Under the pieces are notes generated by a model. It saw nothing but the letters and a program-made list of their open reading frames with translations. It made no database searches and was not told the origin of the DNA. The position numbers and the translations under genes are program-made. A stretch of 64,000 bases of DNA from Novacetimonas pomaceti (GTDB lineage: Bacteria; Pseudomonadota; Alphaproteobacteria; Acetobacterales; Acetobacteraceae): NCBI RefSeq assembly GCF_003207955.1, contig NZ_NOXG01000014.1, positions 5,279 to 69,278 on the forward strand, written 5' to 3'. Positions 49,767 through 59,141 of the stretch are shown in pieces; positions within the stretch are counted from its first letter, which is position 1, and the number at the start of each line of letters is the position of its first letter.

Positions 49767-50533
49767 GCGTGGAGATGCCACACACGGCGATGATCTTTGC
49801 CGCCGGGATGGGCCGGCGGATGCGCCCGCTGAGCGAGGCGACCCCCAAGCCCCTGCTGAAGGTGGGCGGGCAGTCCATCCTGGAGCACGCGCTGGACCGG
49901 CTGGACCGCGCGGGCGTCGGCCGCGTCGTGGTCAACGCCCACTGGCACGCCGACATGGTGGCTGCCACGCTGGAGGCCCGGCGGGCGGCGGGCGACGGGC
50001 CGCGCACCATCCTGCGGCGCGAGGATACGCTGCTGGAGACGGGGGGAAGTGCCGCCGCCGCCCTGCGCGCGGGACAGATCGGGCCGGGGCCGTTCTTCCT
50101 GCTCAATGGCGATGCGATGTGGCTCAATGGCCCGCACGCGGCGCTGCGCCGTCTGGCGGCGGCGTTCGATCCTGACACGATGGACGCGATGCTGCTGCTG
50201 GGGGCGACGACCCGCGCGGTGGGGGAGGTCGGGCGCGGCGATTTCGCCGTGGACGCGCATGGCAGGCCGCGCAGGCCGAAGGAGGATGAACTGACGCCCT
50301 ATGTCTATACCGGGGTGCAGATCGTCTCCCCCGCGCTGTTCGACGGCGCGCCGGACGGGGCGTTCAGCCTGAACCTGCTGTGGGACCGCGCGATGGCGCG
50401 CGGGCGGCTGGGGATGATCGTCCATGATTCGCTGTGGTTCCACCTGTCGCGCCCGCGCGATATCGAGGCGGCGGAGGCGACGCTGCGCCGGACGCTCGAC
50501 CCCGATCATGACAGCCCGGACGTGCACGGCTGA
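49763..50533 (+). CDS. murU: Sugar-phosphate nucleotidyltransferase (MurU-like)
   Basis: 256 residues. Probably makes UDP-MurNAc from MurNAc-1-phosphate in cell-wall recycling. Signature AAGMGRRMRPLSEATPKPLL near the N-terminus, LETGGSAAAAL, and FFLLNGDAMW (metal-binding Asp). Mannose-1-phosphate guanylyltransferases are close relatives, so the substrate is inferred from context. In related genomes the kinase gene amgK usually lies between tsaE and this gene; here it is absent and murU overlaps tsaE directly. It also overlaps addB by one base. Confidence 0.87.
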   Translation: MSVEMPHTAMIFAAGMGRRMRPLSEATPKPLLKVGGQSILEHALDRLDRAGVGRVVVNAHWHADMVAATLEARRAAGDGPRTILRREDTLLETGGSAAAALRAGQIGPGPFFLLNGDAMWLNGPHAALRRLAAAFDPDTMDAMLLLGATTRAVGEVGRGDFAVDAHGRPRRPKEDELTPYVYTGVQIVSPALFDGAPDGAFSLNLLWDRAMARGRLGMIVHDSLWFHLSRPRDIEAAEATLRRTLDPDHDSPDVHG

Positions 50534-53500
50534 TGTCCGCTCCCGCCATCGTCACCGTCGCCCATCATGTGCCCTTCCTTGACCAGCTTGCCGCGCGCTG
50601 GATGGCGGAGGTCGATGACGACCCGCAGCGTACCGGCGCGGGCCTGATCCTGCTGCCCAGCCGCCGCGCGGCCCGCGCCCTGACGGAGGCATTCCTGCGC
50701 CGCGCCGACGGCCGCGCCCTGCTGCTGCCGCGCATAGCGCCCATCGCCGCGCTGGACGAGGCGGCGCTCGCCCTGTCGGGGGAGGCCGCGCTGGAACTGC
50801 CCCCCGCCGTGGAAACCGTCCGCCGCCTTGCGACGCTGACCCTGCTGGTGCTGCAGGCGGGCGAGGCGTTCGGTGACGTGCGCACCGTTGATCAGGCATG
50901 GCCGCTGGCGCGCGCGCTGGCTGACCTGATGGACGAGGCGGAATGGGCGGAATGCGACCTGCGCGAACGCCTGCCCGAAGCGGCGGATGGCGATTTCGCG
51001 CAGCACTGGCACCTGACGCTGAAATTCCTGTCGATCGTCACCTCCGCCTGGCCCGCCTGGCTGGAGGAACAGGGCGTGATGAACCCCGTGGCCCGGCAGG
51101 TCGCGCTTTTGCATGCGCAGGCCGCGCACTGGCGCGAAAACCCGCTGCCCGCCGGGCAGAGGCTGTGGGCGGCGGGGTTCGCGGATGCCGTTCCCTCCAC
51201 CATTGCGGTGCTGCGCACGGTGCTCGACATGCCCGATGGCCGCCTGGTGCTGCCGCCGGTCGACCTCGGGATGGAGGAGGAGACGTGGCAGGCGCTGCCG
51301 CCGGGCCATCCGCAGGCCGGGACCGCGCGCATGCTCCGCGACCTGGGGGTGACGCGCGACATGCTCGGCGTCTGGGACGAACTACCGCCGGGATGCGCGG
51401 CGGCCGCCCCCGCCGGTCGCGCCGCGCTGCTGTCCGCGGCACTTCTGCCCGCGCCCGCGCTGGGGCGGTGGCTTGACCCCGCGCCCGCCCCCGCGCTGGA
51501 GGGGCTGTCGGTCCTGCATGCCGCCGACCAGCAGGAGGAGGCCGCTGCCATCGCCCTGATCCTGCGTCACGCCATTGAACGGCGCGGGCATGTCGCGGCC
51601 CTTGTCACGCCGGACCGGGCGCTGGCGGGGCGGGTTGCGACCGAACTGGCGCGCTGGGGCGTCGTGGCCGATGACAGCGCGGGCGAGGGGCTGGCGACCA
51701 CGCCGCAGGCGACGTTCCTGCGCCTGATCGCGCAGGCCGTCGATGGCGGCCTTTCGCCCGTCGCCCTCCTGTCGATGCTCAAGCATCCGCTGGCGGCGTG
51801 TGGCCTGTCGCCGGGGAACTGCCGCGCGTCGGCGCGCCTTCTGGAACGCGCGGTCCTGCGTGGCCCCGCCCCGCCGCCGGGCATCGCGGGGCTGCGCGCG
51901 GCGCTGTCGCGCGCGACGGCCGATGAATACGGCGCGCTGGCCGATGCGCCCGACGCGCCGCAGGAACTTTCAGCCTTTATCGACCGGCTGGAGGCGGCCC
52001 TCGCGCCGCTGCTTTCGCATGCATCAGCCCCGGCGGAGGTGGTGGACCTGCTGTCCGCGCTGATCGAGGTGGGGCAGGCGCTGGCCACCACCGATGACGC
52101 GGACGGGGCGTCGCGCCTGTGGTCGGGGGAGGAAGGCAACGCGCTGGGCCAGCACCTGGCGGAGATGCTGACATGGTGCGACGTCCTGCCGGCGCAGCGT
52201 ATCGGCGCGCTGGACGGGCTGGTGGCGTCGTCGCTGGCGGGGGTCAGCGTGCATGGACGCCGCGCCCTGCGCGGGCGCGAACAGGCGGCGGCGCATCCGC
52301 GCGTCTTCATCTGGGGCCTGCTGGAGGCGCGGCTGCAGACGGCGGGGACCCTTGTGCTGGGCGGGCTGGTGGAAACCGTCTGGCCGCCCGCGACCGACCC
52401 CGGCCCGTGGATGAGCCGCCCGATGCGCGCGCGCATCTGCCTGCCGTCGCCCGAATGCGCCATCGGGCAGGCGGCGCACGACTTCATCGCCTGCGCCTGC
52501 GCGGCCCCCCGGGTTGTCCTGTCGGTGCCGGGCCGGCGGCAGGGCGCGCCCACCGTGGCCGCCCGCTGGATGGTGCGGCTTGACGCCTACCTTTCCGGGC
52601 GCGGGGCCAGCCTGCCGGCGCATCCCGCCCTGTCGTGGCTGGAACAGCTGGACCGCCCGCCCGGCGCGCCCGCGCCCGTGGCCCCGCCGCGTCCGTGCCC
52701 GCCCGTGGCCCTGCGCCCGCGCAGCCTGTCGGTGACGGAAATCGAGACATGGATGCGCGATCCCTATGCCATTTACGCCCGGCGCGTCCTCGGGCTGAAA
52801 CGCCTCGCGGACCTTGAGGAAATGGCCGACGCCGCCGATTACGGGGAAATCGTGCATGCCGCGCTGGAACGCTGGTTCACCCGCCATCCCGACCACTGGC
52901 CCGAGGATGGGGAGGCGCGGATGCTCGCCACCTTTGACGAGGTACTGGCCGAGGCGCGGCTGCGCCCGGCGCTGGCGGCGTGGTGGGCGCCGCGTCTGGG
53001 ACGGATCGCTCGGTGGTGCGCGATGACCGAGGCCGCGCGCCGGGCCGATGGCGCGCCGCGCGTCGTCATGACCGAACTGTCGGGACGGATGGAGCTGTCG
53101 GGCTTTTCCTTTGGCGCCTTTACCCTGCGTGGCCGGGCCGACCGGATCGACCGCGACGCGGACGGGGGGCTGAGCCTGTTCGATTACAAGACCGGGACCC
53201 TGCCGACGCTGCGCAGCGTGATGGCGGGATGGCAGTCGCAGCTGGTGCTGGAGGCCGCGATGATCGAGGCCGGGGGCTTTGCCCCGCAGGCGGCGGGACG
53301 GGTGACGGAGCTGGTGTACTGGCGGCTGACGGGCGGCCATGTCGCGGCGCAGGCGCTCGACATCGCGCGGGGCGAGAAACTGTCGGAGCTGATCGCGGGA
53401 TGCCGCGCCGGGCTGCGCGGGCTGATCGCCGCCTATGACGATCCGCAGCAGCCTTACCTGTCGCATCCCTATCCGGGGGAGGAACCGCGCTTTGCCGATT

Positions 53501-53559
53501 ACGCGCATCTGGCGCGTGTCGCGGAATGGAGTGCCGCGCGTGAGGAGGACATGGGATGA
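50533..53559 (+). CDS. addB: Double-strand break repair protein AddB
   Basis: 1008 residues. Partner of AddA in the helicase-nuclease that processes DNA ends for recombination. It has a UvrD-like but degenerate N-terminal part (LILLPSRRAARALTEAFLRR; no GK[S/T] P-loop visible at the expected place). The C-terminal PD-(D/E)XK nuclease domain spans about 735-990: SLSVTEIETWMRDPYAIYAR, then FTLRGRADRIDRD and LSLFDYKTGTLP. The four-cysteine iron-sulfur pattern of Bacillus AddB is not apparent. Coupled to addA by a four-base overlap. Confidence 0.94.
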   Translation: MSAPAIVTVAHHVPFLDQLAARWMAEVDDDPQRTGAGLILLPSRRAARALTEAFLRRADGRALLLPRIAPIAALDEAALALSGEAALELPPAVETVRRLATLTLLVLQAGEAFGDVRTVDQAWPLARALADLMDEAEWAECDLRERLPEAADGDFAQHWHLTLKFLSIVTSAWPAWLEEQGVMNPVARQVALLHAQAAHWRENPLPAGQRLWAAGFADAVPSTIAVLRTVLDMPDGRLVLPPVDLGMEEETWQALPPGHPQAGTARMLRDLGVTRDMLGVWDELPPGCAAAAPAGRAALLSAALLPAPALGRWLDPAPAPALEGLSVLHAADQQEEAAAIALILRHAIERRGHVAALVTPDRALAGRVATELARWGVVADDSAGEGLATTPQATFLRLIAQAVDGGLSPVALLSMLKHPLAACGLSPGNCRASARLLERAVLRGPAPPPGIAGLRAALSRATADEYGALADAPDAPQELSAFIDRLEAALAPLLSHASAPAEVVDLLSALIEVGQALATTDDADGASRLWSGEEGNALGQHLAEMLTWCDVLPAQRIGALDGLVASSLAGVSVHGRRALRGREQAAAHPRVFIWGLLEARLQTAGTLVLGGLVETVWPPATDPGPWMSRPMRARICLPSPECAIGQAAHDFIACACAAPRVVLSVPGRRQGAPTVAARWMVRLDAYLSGRGASLPAHPALSWLEQLDRPPGAPAPVAPPRPCPPVALRPRSLSVTEIETWMRDPYAIYARRVLGLKRLADLEEMADAADYGEIVHAALERWFTRHPDHWPEDGEARMLATFDEVLAEARLRPALAAWWAPRLGRIARWCAMTEAARRADGAPRVVMTELSGRMELSGFSFGAFTLRGRADRIDRDADGGLSLFDYKTGTLPTLRSVMAGWQSQLVLEAAMIEAGGFAPQAAGRVTELVYWRLTGGHVAAQALDIARGEKLSELIAGCRAGLRGLIAAYDDPQQPYLSHPYPGEEPRFADYAHLARVAEWSAAREEDMG

Positions 53560-56500
53560 CGCCCCCCGATACGGTCGGACCCGACAGGCTGGTCCCCGGC
53601 GCGATCCCGCCCGATGCGATCACGCTTGCCAATGAAAGCCAGGCGCAGGCGTCCGACCCGCAGACCTCGGTCTTCGTGTCGGCCTCCGCCGGCAGTGGCA
53701 AGACAAAGCTGCTGATCGACCGGCTTTTGCGGCTGATGCTGCCGCGCCCGGCGCGTGACGCGCAGGGGAATGCGGTGCTGCTGCCGGGGTCGGACCCGGC
53801 GCGTATCCTGTGCCTGACCTTTACCAAGGCGGCGGCCGCCGAAATGGCCATTCGCCTGCAGAACCGGCTGGGACGGTGGGTGACGCTGCCGGATGGGGAA
53901 CTGGACGCCGAACTGCGCGGCCTGTTCGTCCCGGCGGAGGCGCGGACCCGGCAGGTGGCGCGCGAACTGTTCGCCCGCGTCCTTGACCTGCCCGGCGGCA
54001 TGCGCATCGGCACGATCCACGCCTTCTGCCAGTCGCTGCTGCGGCGTTTCCCGGTGGAGGCGGCGATCAGCCCGCATTTCACGCTGGTGGAGGAAACGGA
54101 CGCGCGCCTTGCGCTGCGTGGCGCGGTGGAGGACGTGATCGGCCGGGGCGGTCCTGCCATCGCCACCCTTGCGGGGCAGGTGGGGGTGACGAATTTCACC
54201 CTGCTGCTCACGCGGCTTCAGGCGCGGCTGCGGCAGTTCCACCGGGTGGCCGAATCCTGGCGTGCCGATCCCACGGCGGTGAACGCGGCGCTGCGCCGGG
54301 TGCTGGGCGTGCGCGGCGACGACGCGGCGGCCATCCTGCGCGATGCCTGCGCCAGCATCCCCGGCGAGGAGGCGCTGCGCGCGGGGCTGGTTACGGTCAT
54401 GGAGGAAGGATCGACCAAGGTGCGCGCGGCGGCGGCGGAGATGCTGGCGTGGCTGGGCGAGGGGGTGGACGCGCGTATCGCACGGTGGGACGACTGGCGC
54501 GCCGGCCTGCTGACGCGCGAGGGCAACCCGCGCAAGCGCGGGGGCCTGAACCCGAAGCTGGATGCGAAATATCCCGAAATCGGCGACGCCCTGATGGCGG
54601 AGGCGCAGCGCGTCCTGGACGTGGAGGCGGAACTGCGCGCGATCACGGTCTGCGACCTCAGCCGCGCCCTGCTGTCGGTCGCGGTCCCGGTGCTGGAGGG
54701 ATATGCCGCGCGCAAGACCGGGCAGGGGCTGGTGGATTATGACGACCTGATCGAACGCACGCTGGGGCTGCTGCGCGATCCGGGGGCGGCGTGGGTGCTG
54801 TACAAGCTCGATGGCGGGATCGACCACCTGCTTCTGGACGAGGTGCAGGATACCTCCCCCGAACAGTGGGCCATCGCGGGCGGCCTGACGGCGGAGTTCT
54901 TTGCCGGCGAGGGCACGCGCACGCCTGACGCCCCGCCGCGCACGATCTTCGCCGTGGGGGATTACAAGCAGTCGATCTATTCCTTTCAGGGTGCCGACCC
55001 CGAGGCATTTCGCCGCTGGCGTGAACATTTCCGCCGGCAGGCGCGCAACGCGGGCGCGCACTGGCGCGAACCCGCGCTGACGGTGTCGTTCCGTTCGACC
55101 ACGCCGGTGCTGGCGCTGGTGGACCGGGTGTTTTCCATCCCCGCCGCCGCGCGCGGCGTGGCCGAACCCGACAGCGGCATTCCCACCCATGTCACCGCGC
55201 GCCCCGGCGGCGGCGGCCGGGTCGAGCTGTGGCCCGTCACCCCGGCGACCGAGGACGGGGAGGAAGCCGATCCCTGGCGCGCGCCCACCCGCAACGCGGG
55301 ACAGTCCACGGCGCAGCAGCAGCTGGCCGATACGCTGGCGGCGTGGATCGCGCGCGAACTGCGCCGTGCGCCCGCCGCGGGGCAGCCGCCGCTTGCGCCC
55401 GGTGACGTGCTGATCCTCGTGCCGCGCCGCTCCGCCTTTGCACGCGCGCTGATCCGCGCGCTCAAGACCCACGACGTGCCCGTGGCGACGCTGGTGCGCA
55501 CGGTGCTGACGGACCAGCTGGCGGTGCGTGACCTGATGGCGCTGTGCGCGGCGCTGCTGCTGCCGCAGGATGACCTGACGCTGGCCTGCGTCCTGACCTC
55601 GCCGCTGGGGGGGCTGGATGATGACAGCCTGATGCGGCTTTCGACCGGGCGGGACGGGCGGCCCCTGTGGGCGGTGCTGCGCGCGCGGCACGCCGAACGC
55701 CCCGACTGGACGCGGGCGTGGCGGATGCTCGACACCCTGTTCGGCAAGGTGGATTATGCCTCCCCCTATGCCCTGCTGTCCGAGGCGCTGGGCCCGCTGG
55801 GCGGACGCGCGCGGCTGCTGGCGCGGCTGGGGCCGGAGGCGGTGGAGCCGGTCGATGAACTGCTGTCGGCGGCGCTGAGGTTCGAGGAAACGCATGTCCT
55901 GTCGCTGCAGGGCTTCCTGCACTGGCTCCATGCCTCGGCCGAGACGGTGAAGCGCGAACCCGACGCCAGCGCCGACATGGTGCGCGTCATGACCGCCCAC
56001 GGGTCCAAGGGGCTGCAGGCGCGTCTTGTCATCCTGCCCGACACGGTGGGCACCCCGCGTTTCGACAGCGGCCTGCTGTGGGCGCGCGACGGGCAGGAGG
56101 GGCTGGAAATCCCGCTGTGGGTGCCGCGCCGCGAACTGGGCACCGGGGTGACGCAGGAACTGCAGGAACATCTGCGGCTTGCGGCGGTGGAGGAGTATAA
56201 CCGCCTGCTGTATGTCGCCCTGACCCGCGCGAGCGAGCGGCTGGTGATATGCGGGTGGGAACCGCGCCGTGGCGTGCCGGAGGACAGCTGGTACGACCTG
56301 TGCCGCCAGGCGTTCGAGGCGGAGGGGGCGAAGCGCGAGCCCTTTGCCATGGGATGGCCGGGCGAGACACTGGTGATCGAGGAAGCCTACGCCCCGCGTC
56401 CCGCCGCCCCCGTGGCGCAGGCCGCCGTCCCGGCCGCGCCCGCGCCGCTGCCGCGATGGATGGGGTCGGCCCCCGACTGGACGCCTGTTGCGCCGCCGGT

Positions 56501-57143
56501 CGAAGGACCGCTGGCGCGGCCGCTGGCCCCCAGCCGTCCCGATGACGTCGCCCTTGGGCCGCAGCCCGCCGTGCGCTCCCCGCTGGAGATCGCGCGCGCC
56601 GGGACCGGCGGGCCGGGCGCGGGCACGCGGCGGATGAACGCGCTGCGGCGCGGACAGATGGTGCATGCCCTGTTGCAGTACCTGCCCGACTGCGCCCCGG
56701 CAGCGCGCGCTGGCGTGGCGCGCGCGTGGCTGTCGCGGCGTGGCAGCGACCTGTCGCCCGCGCAGTGCGAACGCATCGCGACGCAGGTGATGGCGGTGAT
56801 GGACATGCCCGCCATGGCGCCCCTGTTCGCCGCCGGCAGCCGCGCGGAACAGCCATTGGCTGGCGTGGTGGGCGATACGGTGATCGTGGGGCAGGTCGAT
56901 CGCATGGCGGTAACCGACAATGAGGTGCTGCTGTGCGATTTCAAGACCAACCGCCAGCCCCCCGCCCGTGTCGAGGATACGCCGGTGCTGTACCTGCGGC
57001 AGATGGCGTCCTATCGCGCGTTGCTGCGCGCGCTGTATCCGGGGCGCGCGATCACCTGCATCCTTGTCTGGACGGAGGACGTGCGCGTCAGCGTCCTGCC
57101 CGATGCGCTGGTCGCGGCCAATGCCCCGGCGCGGATACAGTAA
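53556..57143 (+). CDS. addA: Double-strand break repair helicase AddA
   Basis: 1195 residues. Superfamily 1A helicase-nuclease; unwinds and resects broken DNA ends with AddB. Walker A VSASAGSGKTKLL (41-53), motif Ia LCLTFTKAAAAEMAIRL, motif II HLLLDEVQDTSPEQW (about 425), motif III AVGDYKQSIYSFQGA, motif VI YVALTRASERLVICG. The C-terminal nuclease core QVDRMAVTDNEVLLCDFKTN lies near 1112-1132. ATGA overlap with addB. A partial three-stem repeat follows. Confidence 0.96.
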   Translation: MTPPDTVGPDRLVPGAIPPDAITLANESQAQASDPQTSVFVSASAGSGKTKLLIDRLLRLMLPRPARDAQGNAVLLPGSDPARILCLTFTKAAAAEMAIRLQNRLGRWVTLPDGELDAELRGLFVPAEARTRQVARELFARVLDLPGGMRIGTIHAFCQSLLRRFPVEAAISPHFTLVEETDARLALRGAVEDVIGRGGPAIATLAGQVGVTNFTLLLTRLQARLRQFHRVAESWRADPTAVNAALRRVLGVRGDDAAAILRDACASIPGEEALRAGLVTVMEEGSTKVRAAAAEMLAWLGEGVDARIARWDDWRAGLLTREGNPRKRGGLNPKLDAKYPEIGDALMAEAQRVLDVEAELRAITVCDLSRALLSVAVPVLEGYAARKTGQGLVDYDDLIERTLGLLRDPGAAWVLYKLDGGIDHLLLDEVQDTSPEQWAIAGGLTAEFFAGEGTRTPDAPPRTIFAVGDYKQSIYSFQGADPEAFRRWREHFRRQARNAGAHWREPALTVSFRSTTPVLALVDRVFSIPAAARGVAEPDSGIPTHVTARPGGGGRVELWPVTPATEDGEEADPWRAPTRNAGQSTAQQQLADTLAAWIARELRRAPAAGQPPLAPGDVLILVPRRSAFARALIRALKTHDVPVATLVRTVLTDQLAVRDLMALCAALLLPQDDLTLACVLTSPLGGLDDDSLMRLSTGRDGRPLWAVLRARHAERPDWTRAWRMLDTLFGKVDYASPYALLSEALGPLGGRARLLARLGPEAVEPVDELLSAALRFEETHVLSLQGFLHWLHASAETVKREPDASADMVRVMTAHGSKGLQARLVILPDTVGTPRFDSGLLWARDGQEGLEIPLWVPRRELGTGVTQELQEHLRLAAVEEYNRLLYVALTRASERLVICGWEPRRGVPEDSWYDLCRQAFEAEGAKREPFAMGWPGETLVIEEAYAPRPAAPVAQAAVPAAPAPLPRWMGSAPDWTPVAPPVEGPLARPLAPSRPDDVALGPQPAVRSPLEIARAGTGGPGAGTRRMNALRRGQMVHALLQYLPDCAPAARAGVARAWLSRRGSDLSPAQCERIATQVMAVMDMPAMAPLFAAGSRAEQPLAGVVGDTVIVGQVDRMAVTDNEVLLCDFKTNRQPPARVEDTPVLYLRQMASYRALLRALYPGRAITCILVWTEDVRVSVLPDALVAANAPARIQ

Positions 57144-57157
57144 CCTGTTGATGAAAG

Positions 57158-57215
57158 TATAAAAGTTTTCGGGTGCCCCCTTTTTTCAACAACACTTCAC
57201 CAGAAACTTTCCCAT
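57158..57215. repeat. Three-stem intergenic repeat, family 1, copy K (partial)
   Basis: ATAAAAGTTTTCGGGTGCC and a right end CACTTCACCAGAAACTTT remain; both inner hairpins are largely lost. It lies just after addA. Confidence 0.6.
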
Positions 57216-57302
57216 GATTGCAGTTTTTTTGCTGGAATAGTGGCTTTTCAGGCAGTCTATTACGGTTTCGGGGCCTTGTTTGGGGATGAAGGGGGAATTG
57301 CA

Positions 57303-57524
57303 ATGAAATCCGGCAATATCTGGAAAATAGTGCCCGCCATATGTCCGGCTGCCGGTTTCTGGGTCGGGAGCTGGACGGCCCGGCATCCCGTTCACATCAA
57401 TGTCACGGTGCTGAATTTCATCTTCATCCCGCTGCTTGCCCTGTGCGTCTGCGGCGTCGCTTATGGCCTGTGGGAGGGATGGAAGGGCTGGAAAAAGGAA
57501 CAGGCCGGACAGGTCGGGGCATAG
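57303..57524 (+). CDS. Small membrane protein (73 aa)
   Basis: The ATG at 57303 follows GAAGGGGGAATTGCA. Two hydrophobic segments: IWKIVPAICPAAGFWVGSW and VLNFIFIPLLALCVCGVAYG, then a basic, Trp-rich tail (WEGWKGWKKEQAGQ). I do not recognise the family. It sits between addA and trxA, probably as a separate or weakly linked transcript. Confidence 0.65.
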   Translation: MKSGNIWKIVPAICPAAGFWVGSWTARHPVHINVTVLNFIFIPLLALCVCGVAYGLWEGWKGWKKEQAGQVGA

Positions 57525-57714
57525 GGGCCGACGCATCCACGATCCGGTGGCAGGTGCGGGTGGCACCGTGGCAGGGGGACGGCTTTCGCGCCCGATGCGC
57601 CCCGATGCGCAGGGGCGTGGATGCGGCAATGACTTGACCCCGCGCCCCAGGCTCGCCATGTGCAAGGAAGCTGATAACGTCGCGGGTTCCGCCGCGACGA
57701 AAAGGAGTGATGCT

Positions 57715-58044
57715 ATGAGCGAGAACACCGTCGCCGTCAAAGACGCCGAATTCAAGTCGCAGGTGCTGGAATCCAGCGAGCCCGTGCTGGTCGATTTCTG
57801 GGCCGAATGGTGCGGGCCGTGCAAGATGGTCGCCCCCGCACTGGAAGAAATCGGCGCGGAGTTCAAGGGCAAGCTGAAGGTGGTCAAGGTCAACATCGAT
57901 GAAAACCCCGAAACCCCGAACACCTATGGCGTGCGCGGCATTCCGACGCTGCTGCTGTTCAAGGGCGGCAAGGTGGTCGCGGACAAGGTCGGCGCGGCCC
58001 CCAAGACGCAGCTCAAGGAATGGGTGAAGGCCAGCCTTGCCTGA
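57715..58044 (+). CDS. trxA: Thioredoxin
   Basis: 109 residues; AAGGAG precedes the ATG. Reduces protein disulfides in the cytoplasm. Active site FWAEWCGPCKMVAP (C33, C36), cis-Pro loop GIPTLLLF. Length and composition are standard. Position downstream of addAB is common in alphaproteobacteria, though here a small membrane-protein gene intervenes. Confidence 0.98.
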   Translation: MSENTVAVKDAEFKSQVLESSEPVLVDFWAEWCGPCKMVAPALEEIGAEFKGKLKVVKVNIDENPETPNTYGVRGIPTLLLFKGGKVVADKVGAAPKTQLKEWVKASLA

Positions 58045-58098
58045 AGAGGGAAACGTCCCTGATTACCGGCGTGCAACGCTGTTGCGTGCATGACCCCT

Positions 58099-58205
58099 CC
58101 GGGCGCTGCCCGGACCCGGCAGGGAGCTTGCTCCCTGCACCCTGAACTGTCTGAAATTATTGGTTTCCAGGAGTCCGTGGCATTTGGGGCAACGCCCCTG
58201 AAATG
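58099..58205. repeat. GC-rich palindromic repeat, family 2, copy 2
   Basis: Three hairpins lie between the convergent trxA and hpnK genes: CCGGGC-GCT-GCCCGG (58099-58113), GCAGGGAGC-TT-GCTCCCTGC (58119-58138), and GGGGC-AAC-GCCCC inside CATTT/AAATG arms (58181-58205). The last shares its core with the element at 528-544. Confidence 0.75.
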
Positions 58206-59060
58206 CTATGCCGCGCGCGCCACGTCCGTCCATGTCGTCGGGGTCGCCCCCGCATGGCGCAGGCCCGCGCGCAGGCCGGGACTGCACAGCGTTTCGAATT
58301 CCGCCACATGTTCATAGGTCGGCATCAGGCGCTGCAGCAGTCTGTTCTTGGCCGTGGCGGGATGGAAATAGATTTCCGACAGGCCGTCCGGCAGGTGCGC
58401 CGCAAGGGCGGAGACACGCTCCGTCGTCATGTGGCCGCTCCACGCCAGGCCAAAGCACCAGTCGTTTGTCACCAGTCCCGCCTTATGCGCCTGATGGCGC
58501 AGCAGCCGGGTCCAGCGGCGCAGCGCCGCATCGCCCAGCGTATCGGCATAGGTGCCCGCCGCGAACAGCGGCTCGGGCGGTTCCAGCGGCACGCGCACCG
58601 CGCGCAGCCCATGGCGCAGCCCGCTTTCGATCATGTAACGCCCGACCGTGGGATGCAGGTGCATGTGCTTGTGCGCGTTGGCATGGTCCAGCGCCAGCCC
58701 GGTGCGTGAAAAGGCCCGGAACTGGGCCTCGATTTCGGCGGCCAGTTCGCGCCGCACGGCAGGGCGGAAGAAATATTCGATCCCGAGCTTCAGCTGGTCC
58801 GACGGGAACTGCCCGTCCTGCGGCACCAGCAGCGGGATTTCCGCCGGCGGCAGGGTGGCCGGTCCCTCGATCGCGACCAGATGCAGCCCCACCCGCAGGT
58901 CCGGCAGGCGTTTCGCGCGCCGGATCGCGTCCTCCGCCGCGGGACCAGCGACCATCAGGCTGGCGGTGGACAGCAGGCCGTCGCGATGCGCGATCTCGAC
59001 AGCTTCATTCACCTCTTCCGACAGGCCGAAATCATCGGCGGATATGATGACGCGTTTCAT
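58206..59060 (-). CDS. hpnK: Hopanoid biosynthesis deacetylase HpnK
   Basis: 284 residues, ChbG/YdjC fold. Removes the acetyl group from N-acetylglucosaminyl-bacteriohopanetetrol. Metal-binding residues are apparent in MKRVIISADDFGLS (D9, D10), VGLHLVAIEG (H60) and LDHANAHKHMHLHPTVG. It follows hpnJ but a terminator hairpin sits in the 81-base gap, so expression may be partly independent. Confidence 0.92.
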   Translation of the reverse strand: MKRVIISADDFGLSEEVNEAVEIAHRDGLLSTASLMVAGPAAEDAIRRAKRLPDLRVGLHLVAIEGPATLPPAEIPLLVPQDGQFPSDQLKLGIEYFFRPAVRRELAAEIEAQFRAFSRTGLALDHANAHKHMHLHPTVGRYMIESGLRHGLRAVRVPLEPPEPLFAAGTYADTLGDAALRRWTRLLRHQAHKAGLVTNDWCFGLAWSGHMTTERVSALAAHLPDGLSEIYFHPATAKNRLLQRLMPTYEHVAEFETLCSPGLRAGLRHAGATPTTWTDVARAA

Positions 59061-59091
59061 TTGGGCAGGAAACCGGATGTGACGATACCAG

Positions 59092-59128
59092 AAAAAACGC
59101 CGGAACCCGTGGGTCCCGGCGCAAAAAA
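59092..59128 (-). terminator. Terminator between hpnJ and hpnK
   Basis: Minus strand: CGCCGGGACCC/GGGTTCCGGCG (one wobble, three-base loop) followed by TTTTTTCTGG, directly after the hpnJ stop. An A/T run on both sides would make it bidirectional. Confidence 0.85.
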
Positions 59129-59141
59129 TGTGTGATGGCGA

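Noticed and set aside
53499..56666. 1055-codon reverse frame over addA
   Set aside because: The forward frame has all helicase and nuclease motifs. The reverse product is low in complexity and basic.
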